Shown in pieces: positions 1-6,043 of a stretch of DNA of 64,000 nucleotides. The stretch comes from an uncultured Shewanella sp. Its GTDB lineage: Bacteria; Pseudomonadota; Gammaproteobacteria; Enterobacterales; Shewanellaceae. The first letter of the stretch is position 1. Every line of letters begins with the position of its first letter. The stretch spans positions 124,001-188,000 of the forward strand of contig NZ_CANMIO010000007.1 of assembly GCF_947497935.1 (NCBI RefSeq), written 5' to 3'. The notes under the pieces were generated by a model. The model made no database searches, was not told the origin of the DNA, and saw nothing but the letters and a program-made list of their open reading frames with translations. Made by a program: the position numbers and the translations under genes.

Positions 1-294
1 TAACCCAGCCAAAATTTTATTGAAGCCTGAATACATAGCTATTGTATGATACTGAACCTCATTTCGTTTTGGTAAATCTTCTTTAAGGTCTGCCAACATC
101 ATTTTTGTTAACCCTCTCAGGGCTTCTTCGTCTGCGTTATCAATTTTGGTTTCAAGTTTATTAATAAGCTCAGTTTAAGGCACAATAATAGAGTTATCTT
201 CAACATATGAAGGCAATAAAAAATGACCGGAAGCACAATAGACGATTAAAAGAAGAGATGTGATAAATACTGGATATTTCAAATTACTCTCCAT
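1..294 (-). pseudogene. integron cassette gene with in-frame stop, cut by window edge
   Basis: Reading leftwards from an ATG at 294, the frame gives a hydrophobic N-terminal segment (about residues 8-28, probably a signal peptide or membrane anchor) and then reaches TAA at codon 40 (175-177). The same frame stays open after the stop to the window edge with plausible protein-like sequence (acidic and lysine-rich, e.g. LETKIDNADEEALRGL). This is best read as one cassette gene broken by a single nonsense change (CAA or similar to TAA), or as a sequencing error. It lies just beyond the attC at 298-409 and has the orientation of the other cassettes. The function is not recognised. Only part of the gene is visible, so its length and its own attC are unknown. 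Confidence 0.6.
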
Positions 295-297
295 GTA

Positions 298-409
298 ACC
301 TAACGCCCAAATAATGGGCTGATTAATAGTTTGCTAAAATGTGAAGCGAAGCGAAGCGGAACCGAACCGAGCAAACTTTAGCTGTCCCACCTTGAACAGC
401 TTGTTAGGT
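298..409 (-). repeat. attC site 1 (integron cassette recombination site)
   Basis: On the minus strand it runs from the R'' box ACCTAAC (409-403) to the R' box GTTAGGT (304-298), with the usual TAACAAG start and GGGCGTTA end. The two halves are imperfect inverted repeats around a central purine-rich stretch (gaagcgaagcgaagcgg on the plus strand). At 112 nt it is the longest attC in this array. It terminates the cassette carrying the gene at 414-815. Confidence 0.85.
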
Positions 410-413
410 GAAT

Positions 414-815
414 TTACCAAACTGTATATTGATAGTCTATATAACCAGAAAATTTACTTACATTACAGATGCCTAAAGTATCACCAACAACAAACCTTTC
501 ATAAGTGTTATATTCATAGTCCAGTCGGTATTCTGGATTTCCTTCTAACTCTGCCAGAATAGCTGTAGCTTGTTCAGAGCTTACTTGAATTGTTCCTGAT
601 TCAGAATAGTTAAAACCTTGAGGAAGAAAAGATTGAATAGGTTCACGTTTTATAATTACAGCTCTAACAGGTAATTTGCTCCCACAAGCTTTTTTAAAGA
701 CCATATCTATTGGTTCATTAGGGCTTGATGGCAAGAACAAAGCAATGATAAATAGAATAATGAATAATAGTGGAGGTATAAAAATCACATATAAAATAAT
801 TTTTAAAATACTCAT
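414..815 (-). CDS. integron cassette protein, membrane-anchored, unknown function
   Basis: 133 residues from ATG 815. An in-frame GTG at 830 lies inside the attC box, so ATG 815 is preferred; the AGGTGA contributed by the attC end lies 11 nt upstream. The N-terminus (about residues 2-25, SILKIILYVIFIPPLLFIIL) is a single strong membrane helix, followed by a soluble domain of about 100 residues. I do not recognise a family. The gene fills one integron cassette between attC 1 and attC 2 and reads away from intI like its neighbours. Expression would depend on the integron promoter or an internal one. No TA or defence motif is visible. Confidence 0.7.
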   Translation of the reverse strand: MSILKIILYVIFIPPLLFIILFIIALFLPSSPNEPIDMVFKKACGSKLPVRAVIIKREPIQSFLPQGFNYSESGTIQVSSEQATAILAELEGNPEYRLDYEYNTYERFVVGDTLGICNVSKFSGYIDYQYTVW

Positions 816-828
816 AGCTAATCTATTC

Positions 829-925
829 ACCTAACGCCCTAATAATGGTCAAAAATTTTTGGCTAAAATGTTGAGGAACGAAAACAGCCAACTGTTTTTT
901 GTCCTTATTAATTAGCTTGTTATAA
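829..925 (-). repeat. attC site 2
   Basis: 97 nt between boxes GTTAGGT (835-829 on the minus strand) and the TTATAAC-like R'' box (925-919). The stem contains the motif ggctaaaatgttgag...aacagccaac, which is shared with attC 3 and attC 5 and forms the internal inverted repeat. The stop codon of the adjoining gene at 920-922 lies inside the R'' box. Confidence 0.85.
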
Positions 926-1132
926 CTCACTTGCTACTTTCGGCTTCTTTTTTGACCAGTACCAGCAATATAACCAACTAGCAGGAAAGAAAAGGAAACT
1001 TAGCAGGAAAGTATAAAACCCTACAAGTGGTAAGTTATCAGATTTTCCTTTGGCAAACTTCAAAGTTAAATACAGCATAACTAAGAAATTAAGAAATATC
1101 ATTTGACCTGCAACCGTTGCATTTATGTTCAT
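920..1132 (-). CDS. integron cassette protein, two-helix membrane protein
   Basis: 70 residues from ATG 1132. Two hydrophobic segments (about residues 5-25 and 38-60) are separated by a short basic/polar loop (LKFAKGKSDNLP), ending in a lysine-rich tail (YWSKKKPK). This looks like a small inner-membrane protein with two spans. No known family is recognised. It occupies its own cassette between attC 2 and attC 3, with its stop codon embedded in attC 2. This compactness is typical of integron cassettes and supports the gene being real. It could be a toxin-like or immunity peptide, but nothing in the sequence demonstrates this. Confidence 0.7.
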   Translation of the reverse strand: MNINATVAGQMIFLNFLVMLYLTLKFAKGKSDNLPLVGFYTFLLSFLFFPASWLYCWYWSKKKPKVASEL

Positions 1133-1164
1133 TTGTGCATCCTTACACTCTACAGTGTGGTGAG

Positions 1165-1263
1165 TTATAACGCCGTTTTAGGCGGCAAATTGCAGTTGGC
1201 TAAAATAGTGAGGCACGAACAAAAAGCCAACGGTAAATTGTCCGATTGAATGCCTTGTTAGCT
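1165..1263 (-). repeat. attC site 3
   Basis: 99 nt, bounded on the minus strand by AGCTAAC (1263-1257) and GTTATAA (1171-1165). The interior shows paired ggcggcaaattgcagttggct / agccaacggtaaattgtcc arms. It belongs to the cassette with the gene at 1258-1683, whose TAA stop (1258-1260) is part of the R'' box. Confidence 0.85.
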
Positions 1264-1683
1264 GTCTTTACTACGGCGCTCGTAATATTTCTTTTCTCTT
1301 TCTTTGTTTTCTTTAGCTGAACCTATTTTCCAACCCATATAATGATTTATATCGTCCATTGCCTCTTGAGCACATGATCTAACCCAATCACTTTCATCTT
1401 TTAAGCCACGAAGTAAAGCTGGTTTTACTATATTTTTTTCTAATTTATTAAGATTCATCGCTGTATAAGCAAATCCACGAAATGAATTTCCTCTAACATT
1501 TTCATCAGGATGTTCAGAGAGTTTTAAACTCACATCTTGAACGAATCGCCAGTTCTCATGGTTGAAACCAAGTTTAATAGGGATTAATTTGAGAGCCTCG
1601 ACATCATCTAGCTTTATGGCTTCCCATATGTCAGCGTCACTAAATTCATTTGTATGGACATCTTGATACTTTAATTTACTCAT
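1258..1683 (-). CDS. integron cassette protein with HEAT-like repeats
   Basis: 141 residues from ATG 1683, preceded by GAGAA. Longer readings to 1845 translate attC 4 and are not believable. The protein starts with an acidic helical stretch (DADIWEAIKLDDVEALKLIP) and continues with two helical repeat units (about residues 55-120). The second, LLRGLKDESDWVRSCAQEAM, has the HEAT/PBS-lyase pattern of a helix, an Asp/Arg turn and a second helix. The C-terminus is very basic (KENKEREKKYYERRSK). No signal peptide is visible, so it is probably a cytoplasmic protein-protein interaction module. It is the only clearly soluble product among the cassettes seen. Family membership beyond a HEAT-like fold is an inference. 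Confidence 0.7.
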   Translation of the reverse strand: MSKLKYQDVHTNEFSDADIWEAIKLDDVEALKLIPIKLGFNHENWRFVQDVSLKLSEHPDENVRGNSFRGFAYTAMNLNKLEKNIVKPALLRGLKDESDWVRSCAQEAMDDINHYMGWKIGSAKENKEREKKYYERRSKDS

Positions 1684-1695
1684 AATTCTCGAGAC

Positions 1696-1798
1696 AGCTA
1701 ACGCCCCAATAAGGGGCTGATAATGCTTGGCTAAACTGTGTAACGAAGTGGAGCTGAGCCAAGCTTTAGCAGTCCCGCACTTAATTGGCTTGTTATGT
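1696..1798 (-). repeat. attC site 4
   Basis: 103 nt, bounded by boxes at 1696-1702 (agctaac on the plus strand) and 1792-1798 (gttatgt). The internal arms are gcttggctaaactgtg and gagctgagccaagc. It terminates the cassette with the gene at 1793-2062, whose stop codon (1793-1795) lies within the R'' box. Confidence 0.85.
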
Positions 1799-2062
1799 TT
1801 TTGACTTAACCCTAAACGCCTGCCAAATAAATGCAATGGCAGCAACCAGAAACATTAAGAGCATAAACCAAAAGAAATTGGGACTTTCTTCTAAATAATG
1901 ATATCTAACTGTTCCATAAAATGCCCCTGTAACGTATGCATTATAAGTTTTATAAATAAAATAAAACGATACACACAATAAAATAAATCTAGTTGGCCAA
2001 AGCCACTTTGCTTTTACTTTGATTACTTTAGGAGCATGAAATAAAGGTTGTTTGTTATCCAT
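1793..2062 (-). CDS. integron cassette protein, two-helix membrane protein
   Basis: 89 residues from ATG 2062. A basic cytoplasmic N-terminus (KVIKVKAKWLWPTR) leads into a first membrane helix (about 26-42). A loop rich in Tyr and Gly (YNAYVTGAFYGTVRYHYLEE) follows, then a second helix (about 63-82), and the protein ends in basic residues. This suggests two spans with both ends inside. No family is recognised. It is one intact cassette between attC 4 and attC 5, and its stop codon lies within attC 4. Confidence 0.7.
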   Translation of the reverse strand: MDNKQPLFHAPKVIKVKAKWLWPTRFILLCVSFYFIYKTYNAYVTGAFYGTVRYHYLEESPNFFWFMLLMFLVAAIAFIWQAFRVKSKT

Positions 2063-2088
2063 TAATTAAACACCACTTTTTCCTGAAA

Positions 2089-2188
2089 ACATAACGCCCC
2101 GCTAAGGGGAAATTTATTGTTGGCTAAAATGTTGAACGGAGTGAAAACAGCCAACTGTAAATTTTCCCTCTTGAGCGCCTTGTTATAT
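2089..2188 (-). repeat. attC site 5
   Basis: 100 nt, bounded by acataac (2089-2095, plus strand) and gttatat (2182-2188). It carries the same ggctaaaatgttgaa...aacagccaactg arms as attC 2, so these two cassettes were probably drawn from related pools. It belongs to the cassette with the gene at 2197-2433. Confidence 0.85.
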
Positions 2189-2196
2189 GACGCAAA

Positions 2197-2433
2197 CTAA
2201 CTCTCAAACTTTTTAGCACCTTTTACCCATTTAATAGCATTAGTGATTTGAAAATACAAAAGAACGTAACCAAATAACCTTTTACCTTTAAATGCGAGCT
2301 CTTCTCCACCAGGTAAATACATATCTATTAGCTGGGCAACAATAACCCACACTATGATTAAACCTAAGAATATTCCAGCATATTTAAGATGATATATACC
2401 TTTAGGGGGAATCTTGTCCATGTTAAGACTCAT
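2197..2433 (-). CDS. integron cassette protein, small membrane protein
   Basis: 78 residues from ATG 2433. An alternative ATG at 2421 would remove four residues, and neither has a strong ribosome-binding site. There is one clear membrane helix (about residues 17-39, AGIFLGLIIVWVIVAQLIDM). A charged loop follows (PGGEELAFKGKR), then a shorter amphipathic or membrane segment (FGYVLLYFQITNAI) and a basic end. No family is recognised. It fills the second cassette from attI, between attC 5 and attC 6. Confidence 0.65.
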   Translation of the reverse strand: MSLNMDKIPPKGIYHLKYAGIFLGLIIVWVIVAQLIDMYLPGGEELAFKGKRLFGYVLLYFQITNAIKWVKGAKKFES

Positions 2434-2454
2434 CTATTGCCAAATTCCGTAGTC

Positions 2455-2555
2455 ATATAACGCCCTGCTAATAAGTGAGCCATGTGCTGGCGGGCGATTT
2501 GCTCAGCAAATGGCATGACAGCCTTGGTGAATCTGAATTCAGCAGCTTGTTATGA
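2455..2555 (-). repeat. attC site 6 (first cassette from attI)
   Basis: 101 nt, bounded by atataac (2455-2461, plus strand) and gttatga (2549-2555). Its interior (agccatgtgctggcgggcga ... aatggcatgacagcc) differs from the other attC sites, but the end boxes and the TAACAAG/GGGCGTTA-type arms are conserved. It closes the attI-proximal cassette. Confidence 0.8.
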
Positions 2556-2570
2556 GTTGATAGCTACATA

Positions 2571-2849
2571 CTACAACTCTTTTCCGCATTTACTACAATG
2601 AGACTTTGGGAGTCGCCAACCAGAGAAATATACCGTTTTATAGATGACAGGTTCACCACAAGAGTTGCACTTTAATCGCATTAGATAAAAGCTGAAATAT
2701 ACAAAATAAACTATTCCAACCCAATAGGTAATTGATACATTTTCTAAACCATCTTCAAATGAACTATCAGAACTAAAAATAACATGTATAAGCCAAAAAA
2801 ATACCATCAAAGCTAAACGAATATAAAACCCTTTGACAATCCTTGCCAT
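2571..2849 (-). CDS. first cassette: membrane protein with C-terminal zinc ribbon
   Basis: 92 residues from ATG 2849. Two hydrophobic helices (about residues 10-26 and 41-58) are followed by a C-terminal four-cysteine zinc-ribbon pattern, CNSCGEP ... CSKCGKEL (about residues 61-64 and 86-89). The Cys-x-x-Cys-Gly spacing is typical of a small zinc ribbon. A two-span membrane protein with a cytoplasmic zinc knuckle is the simplest reading. The specific function is unknown. Being next to attI, this is the most recently inserted cassette by the usual integron rule and the one most likely to be expressed from the integron promoter. Confidence 0.75.
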   Translation of the reverse strand: MARIVKGFYIRLALMVFFWLIHVIFSSDSSFEDGLENVSITYWVGIVYFVYFSFYLMRLKCNSCGEPVIYKTVYFSGWRLPKSHCSKCGKEL

Positions 2850-2864
2850 TGTCTAACTCCTGAC

Positions 2865-2960
2865 TCATAACAGCTTATTATCCTGCGTCTCGGATAAATC
2901 TCTGCCTATAAAAAATTATCACTAAAACATATCAATGTAACTCATTGATGTAAAGCGACT
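2865..2960 (-). other. attI recombination site region
   Basis: The minus strand reads AAGCTGTTATGAGTCAGG across 2878-2860. The GTTATGA core (2871-2865) marks the junction between attI and the first cassette. The attI body should extend from here towards intI, up to roughly 2960. The outer boundary is an estimate. The ~210 bp between it and the LexA box should hold the cassette promoter, but I could not place convincing -35/-10 boxes. Confidence 0.6.
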
Positions 2961-3161
2961 AATTCTCAGTTCCCTTGTCACTCTCAAGTACATTACTCCG
3001 CAAAATTGAACAAGAACATTTATCGAGTCCATTGTAAGTCAACACCAAAACAATAAGGCATTGAAACATATCACTTATATTTTCACTCTCTGATTTATCG
3101 ATGCGGATTGAGATTGTTTCTGCTTCGATAATATTGGCAAATTCTTGAAAAAACATTATAA

Positions 3162-3177
3162 CTGTATATATGCACAG
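3162..3177 (+). promoter_or_regulatory. LexA box upstream of intI
   Basis: CTGTATATATGCACAG matches the gammaproteobacterial LexA operator CTGT-N8-ACAG perfectly. It ends 20 bp before the intI ATG (3198), over the presumed promoter. LexA control of integron integrases is established in Vibrio and for class 1 integrons. A second perfect box at 60290-60305 precedes the SOS gene yebG in the same window. Confidence 0.9.
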
Positions 3178-3197
3178 TGTCTGTGTTTGGAGAGATC

Positions 3198-4154
3198 ATG
3201 TCTGAATCTGGATTTATAGAAGCGATACGAAATGCGATTCGCGTTCGTCATTACAGTTACCAAACAGAGAAAAGTTACCTGTATTGGAATCGTTATATTA
3301 TAAGGTTTCATCAAATTAGCCACGCTAGAGAGCTTGATGTTAATCATATAGAGCGTTTTTTGACGTATATTGCAGTAAACCGTCAAGTTTCTAGTAGTAC
3401 CCAGCAGCAAGCATTATGTGCCATCGTTTTTGCTTTCAAACACGTACTTAACATCGACACTCAGGCATTAGATTTTGCTTATGCCAAGCAACCAGTTAGG
3501 ATTCCTCAAGTGTTGACTGAGGATGAAGCAATGACAATAATTTCTGCTTTACCAGCGAAATATAAGCTAATTGCTTCAATATTATTTGGGGGAGGGCTGA
3601 GGCTTAATGAAGCACTAAGGTTGAGGGTGAAGGACGTTGATTTTACTAATAACTCACTGTTTGTATTTCGTGGAAAGGGGAAAAAAGATCGTATAACTAT
3701 ACTCCCCAAAGGCATTCATGCACGGTTGAAAGAGCATCTCGAACGAGTCAAGTTAATCCACCAGTGCGATTTATCAGAAGGTTATGGTCTTGCATCTTTA
3801 CCACCTGCCTTATTAAAGAAATATCAACACAGTGCCAAGCAATGGTATTGGCAGTATATATTTCCTGCTAGTAGCCTCTGTGCGCATACTATTGATGGTT
3901 ATGTCTGTCGTCATCACATACATCCGACTGCGTTCTCTAGGGCATTACGTGCATCTGTTAAGTCAGTGGGTATTGAAAAGCGCGTTACTGCGCACACTTT
4001 TAGACATTCATTTGCCACTAGCGTACTGAAAAGTGGTGCGGATATACGTACATTACAAGAAATGCTAGGTCATAAAGATATTAAAACAACTCAAATATAT
4101 ACACATGTTGCAGGTATTCATCAATCAGGAATTGTTAGCCCATTTGATAAATAG
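3198..4154 (+). CDS. intI: integron integrase (tyrosine recombinase IntI)
   Basis: 318 residues from ATG 3198, preceded by GGAGA. The upstream GTG at 3177 lies in the LexA box and is rejected. It has an N-terminal core-binding domain (to about residue 90) and a catalytic domain with Arg in GGGLRLNEAL (about 131-140), HTFRHSF (about 266-272) and nucleophile Tyr301 in TTQIYTHV. The insertion LPPALLKKYQHSAKQWYWQ (about 205-225) is the extra domain that separates integron integrases from other tyrosine recombinases and lets them bind folded attC hairpins. It catalyses attI x attC and attC x attC recombination of cassettes. It is divergent from the cassette array, as in all standard integrons, and appears full length and intact. 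Confidence 0.95.
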   Translation: MSESGFIEAIRNAIRVRHYSYQTEKSYLYWNRYIIRFHQISHARELDVNHIERFLTYIAVNRQVSSSTQQQALCAIVFAFKHVLNIDTQALDFAYAKQPVRIPQVLTEDEAMTIISALPAKYKLIASILFGGGLRLNEALRLRVKDVDFTNNSLFVFRGKGKKDRITILPKGIHARLKEHLERVKLIHQCDLSEGYGLASLPPALLKKYQHSAKQWYWQYIFPASSLCAHTIDGYVCRHHIHPTAFSRALRASVKSVGIEKRVTAHTFRHSFATSVLKSGADIRTLQEMLGHKDIKTTQIYTHVAGIHQSGIVSPFDK

Positions 4155-4250
4155 TGTTCTTAATTCTTCTTATATCCCCCCCGCATCAAACGACAGGGCA
4201 CTTTGTAACATGAGAAGAAGTTAGTCAAATAAAGTGCCAACTCAACTCGG

Positions 4251-4510
4251 AATGGGGCATTTCCAAGTTAGAGCTGAAACCACTCCGCCTAAATGAAGGC
4301 ACCAATTACCTCGTGTAGATACGGCTGCGGGCTTCGGTTTCAGGGATGAAACCGCAGAGCGTATAGGGACATATTCACAGCGTCTTGCAGCAGTGTCTGC
4401 ACATACCCCGCTGGAGGCGATTAATAGCGACTCAGCTACAATCTCAAACGGGCTACCCCATAGCAACTATACAAATAAAAAATGTAATGAACCTTCATTC
4501 AAAGGCTAAC
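4251..4510. repeat. ~260-bp repeat, copy 1
   Basis: This copy runs from aatggggcatttcc to ccttcattcaaaggctaac and aligns along its length with the copy at 4514-4789. Shared blocks are the start, cctaaatga, gtgtagatacggc, ccccgctggaggcgatt and the end. In the middle sits a hairpin, cggtttca (4335-4342) / tgaaaccg (4347-4354). Open frames here are low-quality and differ between copies, so I read it as non-coding repetitive DNA. Repeats with the gtgtagatacggccgtgacc motif are, as I recall, dispersed in Shewanella genomes. A genome self-comparison would settle that. Confidence 0.75.
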
Positions 4511-4513
4511 TCA

Positions 4514-4789
4514 CTTTGGGGCATTTCCGCGTTAGACATCAAGCAACCCCAACCTAAATGAGTACACCAACTATTCGGTGTAGATACGGCCGTGACCGTC
4601 CATGACATGGACGTCATGGCCGAGCTTCCAAGGATCCTGTGTTTTAAAAAGAATTGCTGCGTGTCACGGCAGTGGCTGCACATGCCCCGCTGGAGGCGAT
4701 TGATAACTAAGAAGCTATAAGTTCAAACACTCTACTTGGTAACACCAAACCCAAAATAAATGTAATCAGCCTTCATTCGAAGGCTAACC
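4514..4789. repeat. ~270-bp repeat, copy 2
   Basis: This is the tandem partner of the copy at 4251-4510. Its central hairpin uses an unrelated stem, ggccgtgaccgtccat (4588-4603) with atggacgtcatggcc (4607-4621), at the same place as the hairpin of copy 1. The end contains agccttcattcgaaggct (about 4768-4785), a small stem-loop just past the rihA stop, but without a clear T-tract. No gene is seen in 4155-4791. Confidence 0.75.
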
Positions 4790-4791
4790 TA

Positions 4792-5760
4792 CTAGTTATA
4801 AGCTTCTAGACACTCAACGATTAAGTCGACAAAACCTTGTCTATCTAGCTTGCACAAGACTTGGGTGTTGTGCGGGTTACTGGTGAGTTGATATCTGTCA
4901 ACCACCGTCATGCCTTGGGTATATTCGCCTTTGGTTTCAACGCCCACCCAGCAGTCATAAGAGGTGAATAGCTCAGGTTTAAGTAACCAAGCTATGGTGC
5001 AAGGGTCGTGCAGTGGCGCCCCTTCAAAGCCCCATTTAGGATCTCTGTGGTAAATCATAAAGAAGTCTAGGAGTTCGGCGACGCATTTAGCAACAGGGTT
5101 TGGAATCACGCGAATACGCTCGATATCTTCATCCATGATCTGAGCCTGATGGGTAATATCAAGGCCACACATAGTGATAGGAATCCCCGATTTGAACACC
5201 ATATCGGCGGCTTCGGGATCGACGAAGATGTTAAACTCGGCAGCGGGTGTCCAGTTGCCCGCTTCAGCGGCGCCGCCCATCAACACGATGCGCTCAATCT
5301 TGCTATGAAGCTCTGGATAGGTCGCTAAAAATAACGCGATATTGGTCAGGGGACCTGAAGGCACTAAGGTAACGGCTTCATTGCTCTCACGGACTTTTTG
5401 CGCCATAAGCTCAATCCCTGAAATCGTTAGCGGCTCAAAAGCAGGGTCTGGCAGTTTTGGGCCGTCTAAGCCGCTTTCGCCATGAACGTTGTCGGCAATA
5501 ATCAGCTCACGGGCTAAAGGTTTAGGTGCACCGGCCGCGACTGGAATATCGTGACGTTCAAGTAGGGTTAAAATACGCAGCGCGTTGTTTAATGTTTTAT
5601 CAGGGGTTTGGTTGCCTGCACTGGTGGTTACGGCTAACGGTTTTAATGCGCTACTGCTCATAGCAAGAATAAGAGAAATAGCATCATCATGACCGGGATC
5701 GCAGTCGAGAATAATAGGGGTCACTTTTTTGGATACTTGACTTGATTGTGTAGGGCTCAT
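4792..5760 (-). CDS. rihA: pyrimidine-specific ribonucleoside hydrolase
   Basis: 322 residues from ATG 5760, preceded by GCGGAG. The TTG at 5775 overlaps that ribosome-binding site and is rejected. It belongs to the inosine-uridine nucleoside N-ribohydrolase family, which splits nucleosides into base and ribose for salvage in the cytoplasm. The calcium-binding DCDPGHDD sits near the N-terminus. [28 protein letters not shown] and the C-terminal [14 protein letters not shown] with the active-site His-Asp are all present. The sequence tracks E. coli RihA closely along its length, so cytidine and uridine are the likely substrates. It stands alone between the repeat pair and ggt. Confidence 0.9.
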   Translation of the reverse strand: MSPTQSSQVSKKVTPIILDCDPGHDDAISLILAMSSSALKPLAVTTSAGNQTPDKTLNNALRILTLLERHDIPVAAGAPKPLARELIIADNVHGESGLDGPKLPDPAFEPLTISGIELMAQKVRESNEAVTLVPSGPLTNIALFLATYPELHSKIERIVLMGGAAEAGNWTPAAEFNIFVDPEAADMVFKSGIPITMCGLDITHQAQIMDEDIERIRVIPNPVAKCVAELLDFFMIYHRDPKWGFEGAPLHDPCTIAWLLKPELFTSYDCWVGVETKGEYTQGMTVVDRYQLTSNPHNTQVLCKLDRQGFVDLIVECLEAYN

Positions 5761-5913
5761 TATTTTGCTCCGCAAAATGCGTGGTTATTAAATGGTTTAT
5801 CGATTTTGTATAGCATCCTAGTAAGTAATAGCGGTAAAAACTGTGACTGAGTAATCGCTTTGGTTGTTGTGCAATTTTTTATCTGTTGCTCTGCTTATTT
5901 ATTGTTAACAGTT

Positions 5914-5948
5914 AAAAAGCCCTGACAAATACATTATTCGTCAGGGCT
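5914..5948 (-). terminator. rho-independent terminator of ggt
   Basis: The stem AGCCCTGAC (5918-5926) / GTCAGGGCT (5940-5948) is followed on the minus strand by a run of T (complement of 5914-5918). It lies about 95 bp past the ggt stop. Confidence 0.8.
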
Positions 5949-6043
5949 GTTATCAGCTAATTATCCGTTTTATTTGAGTGAATTAAAGCTTATCGTTAGT
6001 GAACGAAATTTGCGATCGTTACAAACCACGTAAAAAGTCGTTA

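Noticed and set aside
2959..3156. 65-residue minus-strand reading frame between attI and intI
   Set aside because: It lies in the non-coding attI/promoter region, has no ribosome-binding site, and the sequence does not look like a protein.
4242..4683. Two minus-strand reading frames in the tandem repeats
   Set aside because: They fall in the repeat copies, differ in frame and length between copies, and the hairpin region interrupts them.
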